A stretch of DNA of 64,000 nucleotides from positions 1-64,000 of the forward strand of contig JAACPW010000003.1 of the NCBI GenBank assembly GCA_009995225.1, in the 5' to 3' direction. Within the stretch, counting starts at the first letter, position 1; every line of letters starts with the position of its first letter. The stretch comes from Sphingomonadales bacterium. Lineage in GTDB: Bacteria > Pseudomonadota > Alphaproteobacteria > Sphingomonadales > Sphingomonadaceae. The notes below the pieces were generated by a model. That model did not search any database, was not told the origin of the DNA, and saw only the letters and a list, made by a program, of their open reading frames with translations. Below are positions 34,301 through 43,437 of the stretch, piece by piece. Position numbers and translations under genes: made by a program.

Positions 34301-36883
34301 ATGCATTCGACTTTCACCGGCCTTGCCGGCGCGTATCGATTCACCCTGCTTGCAGGCGCTGCCACGTTTGCCTTGGCCCTGCCAGGCACGGCGTTCGCTC
34401 AGGATCTGGAACCTGACGTCGAAGAGCTTGAAACGTCCAACGTTATCATTGTCACCGCTTCCAAGCGCGAACAAACGCTTCAGGAAACCCCGATTTCCGT
34501 ATCGGTGACCAGCGGGCAGACGCTCGAAGACGCGCAGATCCGCGACGTGCTCGACCTTCAGACCGTTACGCCTTCGCTGCGCGTCAGCCAGTTGCAGAGC
34601 GCATCGGCCACCACCTTTATCATTCGTGGCTTCGGCAACGGCGATAACAACTTCGGGATCGAGCCTTCGGTTGGCGTCTTTATCGACGGCGTGTTCCGGT
34701 CGCGTTCGGCCGCAGCCCTTTCCGATCTCAACATGGTCAGCCGCATCGAAGTGCTCAACGGCCCGCAATCGACGCTGTTCGGCAAGAACGCCTCCGCCGG
34801 TGTGATCTCGGTCATCACCAAAGAACCGCAGTACGAATTTGGCGGCCTGATTGAAGCAAGCTACGGCAACTACGATGCTGTTGTGGTCAAGGGTGAAGTC
34901 ACCGGACCGATCACCGACAACATCGCTTTCTCCCTGGACGGCAGCTACAACCGCCGTGATGGCTATGCCCGGATCGTCAATCTGGACGAGGATATTTCGG
35001 ACCGCAACCGCTGGTCGGCGCGTGGCCAGCTGCTGATTGAACCGACCCCGGATTTCAAAGTCCGTATCATCGGCGATTACGGCAAGATCGACGAAGTGTG
35101 CTGCCAAGTTTCGACGCTTGTGGCCGGTCCAACCGCAGGGGCTGTCTTCGCCGTCGGTGGCCAGCTGGATACCAATTTCTTCAGCTACAACACCTTCCTT
35201 AGCCAAGTGCCGCGCAACGAAGTCGACAATTACGGTGGATCGATCCAGGCTGACTGGAATATCGGCAACCTGACGCTCACGTCGATCACGGCCTATCGTG
35301 AACTGCAGAACTTCCTTGATCAGGATGTCGATTTCACAAGTGCCGATATCGTCAGCGAAACGCGTGATCAGGCGGTTGAAACCTTCACGCAGGAACTGCG
35401 GATCACCTCGGACTTCGATGGTCCGATCAACTTCCTGCTCGGCGGGTTCTACTTCGACGAATCGATTTCGCAGGACAGCCGCCTGACGACCGGTGCGGAC
35501 AGCCGCAACTTCTTCAGCCTGCTGGCTGGCGGCCCTAACGCTTTCGTGCCGGTTGAAGCCGGACTTGGTCTGCCGGCCGGTTCGATCTTCTCGCAAGGCC
35601 CGCTGACGGCTGAACAATTCTCCATGAACAACGAATCCTATTCGGTGTTCGGGACGGTCGATTTCGAGCCGGTTGACGGCCTCGTCTTCACCGCCGGGTT
35701 CAACTACACCGACGACAAGAAGCAGTTTGCATTGGCCCAGCAATCGTTCGACGAGTTGTCGAACGTCAATCTGGTCGATGCGTTCATCACCGGCGCGACC
35801 TTGCAGAACCCTGCGCTGCCCGATGTCTTCACGCGCGCACAGTTCCAGGCTTTGCCCGGTGCGGTCCAGCAGCAGCTGATCGCTGCGGCCACCAACCCGG
35901 CGGTAAACCCGCTGCTCGCGTTGAGCCCGCTGCAGTTCCAGCCGCCGTTCCTCAATCTGCCCAATGCGGTTGAGCCGGGCCGGACCCAGGATGACCAGTT
36001 CACCTACCTGCTGCGCGCAGCCTATCAGGTGTCGAACGAAGTCAACATCTACGCAAGCTACGCCACGGGCTTCAAGGCAAGCTCGATCAACCTGTCGCGC
36101 GACAGCCGTCCGGTCTTCGGCGATTACATTCCGGGCCCGGGCCGTTCGAGCTTTGCCGCGCCGTCTTCGCCGGTCACCGATGCGGGGCTTGGCGTGGCCA
36201 ACCTTGGCACCGGTTCGCGCTTTGCCGGACCGGAAGAAGCGGAAGTCTACGAACTGGGCCTGAAGGCACAGTGGCCGGGCTTTGGCTTCAACGTCGCGCT
36301 GTTCGACCAGACGATTCAGGGCTTCCAGAGCTTCCTTTTCACCGGCACCGGCTTCCAGCTGAACAATGCCGGCGAACAGGCGGTTCGCGGTTTTGAACTC
36401 GACACGACGATCAGTCCGACCGATGGTCTGGTGTTTACCTTTGCCGCAACCCACCTCGATCCGACGTATAACAGCTTCACCGAAAGCCCGGTGGGCGATC
36501 TCACCGGCGCACGTCCGGGCGGCATCCCCGCCTGGTCGCTTGCGACCTCCGCTACCTATACGCTCGATATCGGCGACAGCGGCAATTCGCTGGTGTCCCG
36601 TCTCGATTATTCCCACGAGAGCAACACCGACATCAACAATGGTTTGCCGACCTTCAATGCGGCTCTGGGCAACACCCGGATCTTCCGCCGCGAAGTCAAC
36701 CTCGTGAACGCATCGATGATCTTCAAGCTCCAGAACGGCCTCGAAATCGGTGCCTGGGCGCGCAATCTGCTTGATGATCAATACATCATCACCGTGTTCG
36801 ATGGCGTGGCGCAATCTGGCACGGTTTCGGGCTATCCAAGCCAGCCGCGCACCTACGGTGGCCTGGTGCGCTTCCGCTTCTGA
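34301..36883 (+). CDS. TonB-dependent receptor
   Basis: The 860-residue outer-membrane transporter has a signal peptide (cut near PGTAFA, about residue 31), a TonB-box-like NVIIVTA, a plug domain (about 50-165: RIEVLNGPQSTLFGKNASAGVISVITK in part) and a 22-strand barrel ending GLVRFRF with terminal Phe. A vicinal Cys pair (EVCCQV) lies in the barrel. Ligand unknown; siderophores, vitamins or glycans are possible. Start ATG 34301 follows GGAGAGGA. It is monocistronic up to a strong terminator. Confidence 0.9.
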   Translation: MHSTFTGLAGAYRFTLLAGAATFALALPGTAFAQDLEPDVEELETSNVIIVTASKREQTLQETPISVSVTSGQTLEDAQIRDVLDLQTVTPSLRVSQLQSASATTFIIRGFGNGDNNFGIEPSVGVFIDGVFRSRSAAALSDLNMVSRIEVLNGPQSTLFGKNASAGVISVITKEPQYEFGGLIEASYGNYDAVVVKGEVTGPITDNIAFSLDGSYNRRDGYARIVNLDEDISDRNRWSARGQLLIEPTPDFKVRIIGDYGKIDEVCCQVSTLVAGPTAGAVFAVGGQLDTNFFSYNTFLSQVPRNEVDNYGGSIQADWNIGNLTLTSITAYRELQNFLDQDVDFTSADIVSETRDQAVETFTQELRITSDFDGPINFLLGGFYFDESISQDSRLTTGADSRNFFSLLAGGPNAFVPVEAGLGLPAGSIFSQGPLTAEQFSMNNESYSVFGTVDFEPVDGLVFTAGFNYTDDKKQFALAQQSFDELSNVNLVDAFITGATLQNPALPDVFTRAQFQALPGAVQQQLIAAATNPAVNPLLALSPLQFQPPFLNLPNAVEPGRTQDDQFTYLLRAAYQVSNEVNIYASYATGFKASSINLSRDSRPVFGDYIPGPGRSSFAAPSSPVTDAGLGVANLGTGSRFAGPEEAEVYELGLKAQWPGFGFNVALFDQTIQGFQSFLFTGTGFQLNNAGEQAVRGFELDTTISPTDGLVFTFAATHLDPTYNSFTESPVGDLTGARPGGIPAWSLATSATYTLDIGDSGNSLVSRLDYSHESNTDINNGLPTFNAALGNTRIFRREVNLVNASMIFKLQNGLEIGAWARNLLDDQYIITVFDGVAQSGTVSGYPSQPRTYGGLVRFRF

Positions 36884-36905
36884 TCGCGGCGGCATTTCGA
36901 TCAGA

Positions 36906-36940
36906 GGGGCCTTGCACCAACCGGTGCGGGGCCCCTTTTT
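36906..36940 (+). terminator. intrinsic terminator of the TonB-dependent receptor gene
   Basis: A 13-bp stem (36906-36918 / 36923-36935, two G-T pairs) with loop AACC is followed by TTTTT, 22 bp after the stop codon. Confidence 0.92.
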
Positions 36941-37012
36941 CATTGCCTTGCCAGCAGGCCTGTGGTGGTTTGTGTCAGTGTCTTGGACACATGAGATAAG
37001 GGGATCGCGATT

Positions 37013-37462
37013 ATGGATTACGCCGGGTTCTGGGTTCGGTTCTTCGCCTACCTCGTCGACATTATCCCACTCTTGATCCTCATGCTCGTGGTCAGCATGG
37101 TGATGGGTGAACCGCTTATGAGTGACGATCCGACGGCTTCGGCCTTCGGGATCGCCGATTTGGTCAACCTGTTTGCCGGGATGGCCTATTTCGCGGGCTT
37201 CGAAAGTTCGTCCTATCAGGCAACACCGGGCAAGATGGCGGTGGGACTTATTGTTGTCGATAATACCGGGCGGCGCCTCTCGTTTCCGCGGGCGCTGGGC
37301 CGTTATTTTGCCAAGATCGTGTCGGCGATGATCCTGCTGATCGGGTTCATCATGGTGGCCTTCACCGCGCGCAAGCAGGGGCTGCACGACATGATTGCCA
37401 GCACGCTGGTGGTGCGCGGGAAGCCAGGTGAGGTCGGCTACGACGCTGACGTGTTCGCCTAA
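37013..37462 (+). CDS. RDD family membrane protein
   Basis: The 149-residue protein shows the RDD pattern: FWVRFFAYLVDIIPLLIL (Arg and Asp in helix 1), a second helix pair, the TPGKMAVGLIVVD motif and FPRALGRYFAKIVSAMILLIG. Three to four helices are predicted. RDD proteins are linked to ion transport in some bacteria; no substrate can be named. A TTGGACACATGAGATAA-type element (part of the dispersed repeat) lies 20 bp upstream. The last four bases overlap the convergent permease gene. Confidence 0.85.
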   Translation: MDYAGFWVRFFAYLVDIIPLLILMLVVSMVMGEPLMSDDPTASAFGIADLVNLFAGMAYFAGFESSSYQATPGKMAVGLIVVDNTGRRLSFPRALGRYFAKIVSAMILLIGFIMVAFTARKQGLHDMIASTLVVRGKPGEVGYDADVFA

Positions 37463-39996
37463 AGCTCCCGCAGCGCGCGCGCCGGTTTCGCCCGCAGCAG
37501 CGGCAGCGAACCGGCCAGCGCGAAGACGAGCACCAGCGCCACGCCAAGGCCCAAAACGCCCAGCACTTCGCCCCAATCGGGCAGCCAGTCGAATTCGAAC
37601 AATTGGGTGATGACCACCCAGGCCAGCCCGCCGCCGAGGCCCAGCGCCACCAGTGCGAGGACTATCGCTAGCAGCCCGTATTCGGCCAGTTGCAGCATCA
37701 GCACCTGCCTGCGGCTTGCGCCAAGCACGCGCAGCATGACCGTGTCATAGGTGCGCGATGCCCGCGCCGCCGCGATCGCGCCCATCAGCACGGCCAGCCC
37801 CGCCAGCACCGTCACGCCCGCCGCCGCCAGTGTGGCGAGGCTCACCTGTTCCAGCAGCTTGCGCGCCTCGACCAGAATGCCGCCCACTTCGATCACCGAG
37901 CTCGACGGCATCTCCTGCACCAGCGCCCGCAACAGCTTGCCGCGCGCGGCAGTGTCCGCGCCTTCGGGCAGGTCGATCGTGGCAGAAAGGTTGTGCGGCG
38001 CATCGCTGATTGCATTGCGGCTGAACACCAGAAGAAAGTTGAACCCCAGGCTTTCCCAGTCGATTTCGCGCAGGGAAGCGATCCGCGCCGTGCGCTCCAC
38101 GCCAAGAATGCCGACGGTGATATAATCGCCAACCTCCAGCCCCGCCGCGCGCGCAAGGTCGGCGTCGATCGAAACCAGCGGTTCTCCCCTGTGGAACGGG
38201 CTCCACCATTCGCCTGCGACCAGCCGGTTGCCTTGCGGGATCGTGTCGGCATAGGTCAACCCGCGTTCGCCCCGCAGACCCCAGGCGCCTTCGGGAAGTT
38301 CGTCGAGATCGGCAACGCGGGTCATCGCGTCTTCTGGCCCATAGGCCAGCACCGCGCCGCGCATCGTCGGCACCGTGCGGATGCCCGCCTTGGGGAAATC
38401 CTGCTGGATCAGTTCGAAGAAACGCGGTTCCTTGTCACGCGGCACATCGAGGACGAAGTAATCGGGGGCCTCTGCCGGTACGCGTTGCTGAATATTGCCG
38501 TCGATGGCGCTCTGCACGGCGGCGAGCAGCACGAATGCGGCAAGGCCAAAACCCAGCGCCGTGACCAGCGCACCGGTTGGCGCGCCGGGGCGGTGGATAT
38601 TGGCGAGCGCACTGCGCAGCAGCGGGTTGGATGGGCGCGGCAGGCGGCGGGCGAGGGTCTGGATGCCCCAGCCAAGCCCGGCAAGCAGCACCAGCGCGCC
38701 GCCAGCGCCCAGCAGGAAACCGCCCGACAGCAGCGGCTGATCGGTGGTCAGCAGCGCCAGCGCGCAGATCGCGCCGAGGCCGAGGCCGGTCGCCAGCAGC
38801 GCGCGCTTGTCACCCGACAGCGGCATCACGCCCGACCGCATCAGCGCCATGGCCGGGAACGTCCGCGCGCGCAGCAGCGGCGCAGCGGCGAAAGCGAACG
38901 CCACCAGCAGGCCGTAACTGGCCGCCAGCAACAGCGCGCCCGGCGCAATGATGAATCCGCTTTGCACCGGGAGCAACCCTTGCAAGGCGCCCGCGAGCAG
39001 CGGCGTCACCAGCACGCCGGCTGCAAGCCCCGCGACACTGCCCGCCAGTGCTGCGACGCCGATCTGCATCGCATAGATGCGCACGATATCGCCCGAGGTC
39101 GCGCCGAGCACCTTGAGCGTGGCAATACTGGTGCGGCGTTGATCGAGATAGGACGACACGCCGCCCGCAATCCCGATCCCGGCGATCACCAGAGCGGCCA
39201 AGCCCACCAGCGTCAGGAAGTCGCTCATCTGCCGCACGAAGCGATCCGCGCCGGGCGAGGCACGGTCGCGGGTGCGGATATCGAACCCGGCATTGGGGAA
39301 GGCTTCGGTCAGCGCCTCTTCGGCGGCTTCCGGGTCACGTGCGGGGTTGGCAAAGGCGATGCGGTGTTTGCTCTGGTACAGGGCGCCCGGCTCAAGCAGA
39401 CCGGCCATGGCGGGGACATCCTGCGCCACGATGATCGTCGGGCCAAGCTGGAAGCCTTCGGACAGGCGATCCGGCTCGTCCTGAATGATGCCCGCAACCC
39501 GCAATGTCGCGGTTCCGACCTTGAAGCTGTCCCCCACGGCAATGCCCAGCCGTTCCAGCGCGCTTTGCGCGATCCATGCGTCATTGCCTGTCGGCGCAGC
39601 AACCGCGCGGCCATCGGTCAGCACCAGCGTGCCAAACATCGGCCACTTCGCGTCCACCGCCTTCAACTCGATCGGCGCGGCCGCATCGGGTGTACTGGCC
39701 ATCGCCTGCATCCGATAGCCGCTGGAGATTGTGCCATATTCGGCCATCGCGCTGCGTTCGTCGGCGCGCAGGTCGCGCTGCCACACCTCGACCTCCAGAT
39801 CGCCGCCGAGCAGTTCTTGCCCGGAGGATTCCAGCTCGCGCTCAATCGCGTTGGTCAGCGTGCCGATGGCGGACAGCGCCGCTGTGCCAAGGAAGATGCA
39901 CACCAGCAGCAGCCGCAGCCCCTTGAAACGCGTGTTGAGATCGCGCCGGGCGATGCGCCACACGGTTGCCAAGGGCATAGACTGCGACACACTCAT
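37459..39996 (-). CDS. FtsX-like ABC transporter permease (YbbP type)
   Basis: The 845-residue permease has the duplicated MacB/FtsX architecture: an N-terminal helix, a periplasmic domain (about 50-250), helices around 265-420, a second periplasmic domain (about 490-700) and a last FtsX helix set (about 725-835). It belongs with the ATPase whose stop overlaps its start (39993-39996) and corresponds to E. coli YbbP, whose operon faces tesA as here. Possible role: extraction or export of lipids, peptides or lipoproteins. Confidence 0.87.
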   Translation of the reverse strand: MSVSQSMPLATVWRIARRDLNTRFKGLRLLLVCIFLGTAALSAIGTLTNAIERELESSGQELLGGDLEVEVWQRDLRADERSAMAEYGTISSGYRMQAMASTPDAAAPIELKAVDAKWPMFGTLVLTDGRAVAAPTGNDAWIAQSALERLGIAVGDSFKVGTATLRVAGIIQDEPDRLSEGFQLGPTIIVAQDVPAMAGLLEPGALYQSKHRIAFANPARDPEAAEEALTEAFPNAGFDIRTRDRASPGADRFVRQMSDFLTLVGLAALVIAGIGIAGGVSSYLDQRRTSIATLKVLGATSGDIVRIYAMQIGVAALAGSVAGLAAGVLVTPLLAGALQGLLPVQSGFIIAPGALLLAASYGLLVAFAFAAAPLLRARTFPAMALMRSGVMPLSGDKRALLATGLGLGAICALALLTTDQPLLSGGFLLGAGGALVLLAGLGWGIQTLARRLPRPSNPLLRSALANIHRPGAPTGALVTALGFGLAAFVLLAAVQSAIDGNIQQRVPAEAPDYFVLDVPRDKEPRFFELIQQDFPKAGIRTVPTMRGAVLAYGPEDAMTRVADLDELPEGAWGLRGERGLTYADTIPQGNRLVAGEWWSPFHRGEPLVSIDADLARAAGLEVGDYITVGILGVERTARIASLREIDWESLGFNFLLVFSRNAISDAPHNLSATIDLPEGADTAARGKLLRALVQEMPSSSVIEVGGILVEARKLLEQVSLATLAAAGVTVLAGLAVLMGAIAAARASRTYDTVMLRVLGASRRQVLMLQLAEYGLLAIVLALVALGLGGGLAWVVITQLFEFDWLPDWGEVLGVLGLGVALVLVFALAGSLPLLRAKPARALREL

Positions 39997-40691
39997 GCCG
40001 CGGTGCCTGCCGTATCCGAAACGATCACGCCGTCCGCCATCGTCAGCACCCGTTCGCAGCGCGCCGCAAGGCTGGCATCGTGCGTGATGATCAGCAGCGT
40101 CGCCCGGGTTTCGGCGCGGCGGGCGAACAGCAGGTTGATGATCTCCTCTCCGGTCGCCGCATCCAGATTGCCGGTGGGTTCATCGGCAAAGATCAGGCCG
40201 GGGCGCGGCGCGGTGGCGCGGGCGATGGCGACGCGCTGTTGCTCGCCGCCCGAAAGCTGGGTGGGATAATGGCCGGTGCGGTGGCCGAGGCCAACCGCTT
40301 CGAGTTCCGCCACGGCGCGCGGGCTGGCGTCCGCCATGGCGGCAAGCTCCATCGGCGTGGCGACGTTTTCGGCGGCCGTCATGGTGGGGAGCAGATGGAA
40401 CGCCTGAAGCACAATCCCGATCCGCCCGCGCCGCGCGGCGGCAAGGCCATCTTCGTTCAGATTGGTAAAGTCCGCGCCTGCCACCGTCAGCGTCCCGCCG
40501 CTGGCGCGCTCCAGCCCCGAAAGCACCGCCATCAGCGAGCTTTTGCCCGACCCGGAAGGTCCGAGCAGGGCGACCACCTGGCCTTGTGGAATATCCAGAT
40601 CGATACCCCGCAGGATCGTGACCGGCGCAGCCTGGCTGCCAAGGGTGAGGGTAAGATTGCGGGCGCTGATTGCGAGAGAGGGACTTGTCAC
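39993..40691 (-). CDS. ABC transporter ATP-binding protein (YbbA/LolD-like)
   Basis: The 232-residue ATPase contains Walker A GPSGSGKSSL, the Q-loop LQAFHLLP, the signature LSGGEQQRVAIARA, Walker B LIFADEPTGNLD and the H-loop ITHD. The LolD/MacB/YbbA subgroup pairs with FtsX-type permeases, as with the gene downstream. The start is GTG at 40691; ATGA coupling to the permease. Confidence 0.92.
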   Translation of the reverse strand: MTSPSLAISARNLTLTLGSQAAPVTILRGIDLDIPQGQVVALLGPSGSGKSSLMAVLSGLERASGGTLTVAGADFTNLNEDGLAAARRGRIGIVLQAFHLLPTMTAAENVATPMELAAMADASPRAVAELEAVGLGHRTGHYPTQLSGGEQQRVAIARATAPRPGLIFADEPTGNLDAATGEEIINLLFARRAETRATLLIITHDASLAARCERVLTMADGVIVSDTAGTAA

Positions 40692-40750
40692 ACGGTTCCG
40701 ATGGCATAGGTGAGAGGCAGCAACAAGTTACAGCTAGGGATGGTGTGCGG

Positions 40751-41485
40751 ATGCACAAGCGCGTTTGGTCGAATAGGGGCGTCGTTGGTGGAGTCTCTCT
40801 GGCTTTGGCCTTGATGGTGTCAGCCTGCGGCGATGCGGCACAGGACGCCGCGCCTGCGGCCGAGGTGGCCGCGGACGGGGAACCTGCGCTGCCCGCCATC
40901 CCGGTGATGGGGCCGGAACGAAAGATCATCGCCTTCGGGGACAGTCTTTTTGCCGGCTACAATCTCGATCCGCGTGATTCCTATCCGGAGAAGCTGGAAA
41001 ATGCGCTTCGGGCCAAGGGTTTGAATGCGGATGTGATCAATGCCGGCATTTCGGGTGATACGACACAGGCGGGCTTGAACCGGCTGGAGTTCACCCTGGC
41101 TGCGCAGGATACGCCGCCCGCGCTGCTCATTCTGGAACTGGGCGGCAATGATCTGCTGCGGGGGCTTTCACCGCAAGAGACCAAGGCCAATCTGGCCAAT
41201 ATGCTGACTGTCCTACAGGCGCAAAAGGTGCCCGTGCTGCTGATGGGGATGCGCGCGCCGCCGAATTACGGTCCGGAGTTTCAAGCGGAATTCGATGCGC
41301 TCTATCGCGATCTGGCGAAGGAATATGGCGCGGCGCTGATCCCGTTCTGGCTAGAAGACATCTACCGCGATCCTTCCCTGTTTCAGGCGGACCGCATTCA
41401 CCCGACCGCTGACGGGATCGAGCGACTGGTCGCGGCGACCTTGTCGGATGTCGAAGGGGCCTTGCCGCCGCCTGAGGGCCGTTAG
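40751..41485 (+). CDS. tesA: arylesterase/acyl-CoA thioesterase-like SGNH hydrolase, predicted lipoprotein
   Basis: The 244-residue protein has the SGNH/GDSL blocks: FGDSLFAGYNL (nucleophile Ser), INAGISGDTT, ELGGNDLLRG (Asn) and DRIHPTADGI (Asp/His). It matches TesA-type multifunctional esterases. The N-terminus ends in a lipobox (VSAC, about residue 21), so this copy is probably a lipoprotein, unlike soluble periplasmic E. coli TesA. It is divergent from the YbbA-type ATPase, a conserved arrangement. The ATG is used; GTG 40745, closer to AGGGA, is an equally plausible start adding two residues. Confidence 0.85.
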   Translation: MHKRVWSNRGVVGGVSLALALMVSACGDAAQDAAPAAEVAADGEPALPAIPVMGPERKIIAFGDSLFAGYNLDPRDSYPEKLENALRAKGLNADVINAGISGDTTQAGLNRLEFTLAAQDTPPALLILELGGNDLLRGLSPQETKANLANMLTVLQAQKVPVLLMGMRAPPNYGPEFQAEFDALYRDLAKEYGAALIPFWLEDIYRDPSLFQADRIHPTADGIERLVAATLSDVEGALPPPEGR

Positions 41486-41535
41486 GCTTCGCCAAACCCG
41501 TGTTAGACCCCCTCTAGACCAACGATAGAGGCGCC

Positions 41536-42621
41536 CTAGACCCGTTCCGCCTGTCCTTCGCTGACGCGCCAGATCGCGGCTTCCTTGCGGATCGCGTCGA
41601 AGGGGGCAAGTTCGGTTCCGGTCATCCAGACCTGCGCCTTGCCTTCGCGCAAACGCCGGAACAGCTCGGTCCGGCGCACCGGATCGAGGTGCGCGGCCAC
41701 CTCGTCAAGCAACAGCACGCTGGGGCGGCCCGCCGCGGCGAGAACGCCGTGGGCCAACGTGACCGCGATCAGCATGGCCTTCTGCTCACCGGTCGAACAC
41801 GAGGCGGCCGGCTGGCCGGTCGAGGCCATTTTCACCTCCAATTCATCACGTTGCGGCCCGATGAGCGCACGGCCTGCGGCCCGATCCCGCGGGCGTGCGC
41901 GGGCAAGGTCGGCGCGCAAGGCAGTCTCGTCGAGCGGTCCGCCGGGGCGGTACGTGAGCGCGGGCCGGGCGAAAGGTTCAGGGGGAAGGGCGGAGAGTTC
42001 GTCCATCAGCCGCAGCACCAGATCGGCGCGTGTGCGGGCAACGGCCGCGCCGTGGTCGGCCGCCTGCGCCTCGATCGCATCCATCCAGCGCGGATCGCCG
42101 CCCGATTCCAAAAGCTTGCCGCGTTCGCGCAGCGCCGTCTCCAGCGCATTCACCCGCCGCGCATGATCGGGCGCCAGCGCCAGCGCCATGCGATCCATGA
42201 AGCGCCGCCGGGTGCCTGCGCTATCGGTGAAAAGGCTGTCCATCGAAGGGGTCAGCCAACTGATCGCAAGCCATTCGGCTAGGCTTGCCGCGCTGGCGGG
42301 CGCGCCGTTGACGCGCACCAGCCGCCGCCCCGGTTGCCCGGCTTCGGTATGGGTGCCGATCCGCGCCGAGACCGTCCCCGCCTCGGTCAGGCTGGCCCCG
42401 ATGGCAAACGGCAAAGGAGCATCGCCCGGCGCCTTGCGGGCAAGGTCACCCAGGCTTGCACGCCGAAGCCCGCGCCCCGGCCCTAGCAGCGACAACGCCT
42501 CTAACAGGTTGGTCTTGCCCGCTCCGTTTTCGCCCACCAGCAGATTGAAATGCGCTGTGTCACCCAGCGTCGTCGCGGCGTGATTGCGGAAGTTTTCAAG
42601 GGTAATGCGGCTGAGGCCCAT
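41536..42621 (-). CDS. recF: DNA replication/repair protein RecF
   Basis: The 361-residue SMC-like ATPase has ITLENFRNHAATTL, Walker A GENGAGKTNLLEALSLL, the signature CSTGEQKAMLIAVTLAHG and Walker B VLLLDEVAAHLD. It loads RecA at single-strand gaps with RecOR. Here recF is not next to dnaA/dnaN/gyrB. Convergent with tesA; CCTCTA 41511-41516 / TAGAGG 41526-41531 in the 50-bp gap is a weak hairpin without a T-run. Confidence 0.94.
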   Translation of the reverse strand: MGLSRITLENFRNHAATTLGDTAHFNLLVGENGAGKTNLLEALSLLGPGRGLRRASLGDLARKAPGDAPLPFAIGASLTEAGTVSARIGTHTEAGQPGRRLVRVNGAPASAASLAEWLAISWLTPSMDSLFTDSAGTRRRFMDRMALALAPDHARRVNALETALRERGKLLESGGDPRWMDAIEAQAADHGAAVARTRADLVLRLMDELSALPPEPFARPALTYRPGGPLDETALRADLARARPRDRAAGRALIGPQRDELEVKMASTGQPAASCSTGEQKAMLIAVTLAHGVLAAAGRPSVLLLDEVAAHLDPVRRTELFRRLREGKAQVWMTGTELAPFDAIRKEAAIWRVSEGQAERV

Positions 42622-42784
42622 GGCTTAGCGGCGGGTAGCGGGACGGGCGCGCTTTGGCCAGTGTGCGCCTCGCAAAACCGCTGATCCCAATGCTTGGCGA
42701 AAATCCCCAAGCTTTCGGTTTGCTGAACAACCTGTTTGCGGGGTGAAAGGAGCAAAACGGCGCAACTCCGCCATTTTTCGAGTT

Positions 42785-42800
42785 TGGCACAGCTCCTGCA
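42785..42800 (+). promoter_or_regulatory. sigma-54-like (-24/-12) promoter of the microprotein-pspC locus
   Basis: TGGCACAGCTCCTGCA matches the sigma-54 consensus TGGCACRNNNNTTGCW at all defined positions but one, with the GG and GC dinucleotides exactly 10 bases apart. The start of transcription would be near 42811, and the leader would open with the hairpin CCGGAA-TGG-TTCCGG (42816-42830). The psp promoters of enterobacteria are of the same class. Upstream activator sites in 42680-42760 are only suggested by GGTT(N8)AACC. Confidence 0.6.
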
Positions 42801-42862
42801 AACTATTCTGCGTCCCCGGAATGGTTCCGGACACCACGAAAAACACTATCAGGAGATGCTTC

Positions 42863-42976
42863 ATGTTCACCACCGAAACCGCCAACCGCCTGTTCGCCGC
42901 TGCTTTCTCGGTCATCCTGTCGGCCTCGTTTTTCGCCTACGCGATCATCCCCGCCAGCCCGACGCTGATCGCCTGA
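42863..42976 (+). CDS. 37-residue membrane microprotein, paralogue 1
   Basis: The product has a short polar N-terminus (residues 1-9), a hydrophobic helix (about 10-29) and the end AYAIIPASPTLIA. The ATG follows AGGAG by 8 bases. It is 19/37 identical to the next gene and lies 150 bp upstream of it start to start. I do not recognise the family. The location ahead of pspC and behind a sigma-54-like promoter suggests an envelope-stress role. Confidence 0.7.
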   Translation: MFTTETANRLFAAAFSVILSASFFAYAIIPASPTLIA

Positions 42977-43012
42977 TCACCCCGCACCACTTTGATATAA
43001 GGATCACATCCC

Positions 43013-43126
43013 ATGTTCGGCTCTGACTTCACCGCCCGCCTTGCTTCTGCGGCCTTCGCTATCGTTTTGACCATTGCCAGCTTCGCCTATGCTATCGTGC
43101 CCGCCAGCCCCGGCATGATTGCCTGA
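43013..43126 (+). CDS. 37-residue membrane microprotein, paralogue 2
   Basis: Same length and layout as the gene before it: polar start, helix about 10-29 and the end AYAIVPASPGMIA. The conserved residues between the two are RL, AAF, FAYAI, PASP and the final IA. The ribosome-binding site is AAGGAT. Spacers before and after are both 36 bp, so the two genes and pspC start at 150-bp intervals, a sign of a tandem duplication of the first unit. Confidence 0.7.
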   Translation: MFGSDFTARLASAAFAIVLTIASFAYAIVPASPGMIA

Positions 43127-43162
43127 CAGGGCACGCACACATTTTTTCGGAGACTGACTGAC

Positions 43163-43378
43163 ATGAACAACATCACGCGCAATTCCGACGGCAAGCCCCC
43201 CCGTGCGGGCTTCCATCTCGACAAGGCCAACGCCAAGGTCTTTGGCGTGTGTTCGGGAATTGCCGACTATTTCGGGATCGACACGATGCTGGTGCGGATC
43301 GGCTTTGTCGCTGCAACGCTGCTGGGCATCGGCGCCCCCATCCTGATCTACATCGCGATCGCATTGATTGCGGATTGA
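43163..43378 (+). CDS. pspC: PspC domain protein
   Basis: The 71-residue protein has a polar N-terminus followed by the PspC domain (about 18-71): FHLDKANAKVFGVCSGIADY, FGIDTMLVRIGF and a C-terminal membrane helix (LLGIGAPILIYIAIALI). PspC senses or stabilises the inner membrane in the phage-shock response. No pspA or pspB is present; instead the two microproteins precede it. GGAGA lies 9 bases upstream of the ATG. Confidence 0.88.
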   Translation: MNNITRNSDGKPPRAGFHLDKANAKVFGVCSGIADYFGIDTMLVRIGFVAATLLGIGAPILIYIAIALIAD

Positions 43379-43421
43379 GTGCAGCGACGAAAAGCGGTTC
43401 CCGGTTTTCGGGCCGCTGCAC
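43379..43421 (+). other. nested hairpin immediately after pspC
   Basis: GTGCAGCG (43379-43386) pairs with CGCTGCAC (43414-43421), and inside it CGAAAA (43388-43393) pairs with TTTTCG (43405-43410). It begins at the base after the pspC stop and lacks a T-run, so it is more likely an mRNA 3' stabilising structure or processing site than the terminator, which follows at 43438. Confidence 0.6.
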
Positions 43422-43437
43422 ACCGATCTGAACAACC

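Noticed and set aside
34004..37576. A 1190-codon open frame antisense to the TonB-dependent receptor
   Set aside because: It mirrors the GC-rich codon pattern of the real gene, crosses two intergenic regions and the RDD gene, and encodes no recognisable domain.
41511..41531. CCTCTA/TAGAGG hairpin between tesA and recF as a terminator
   Set aside because: Only six pairs and no T-run on either strand.
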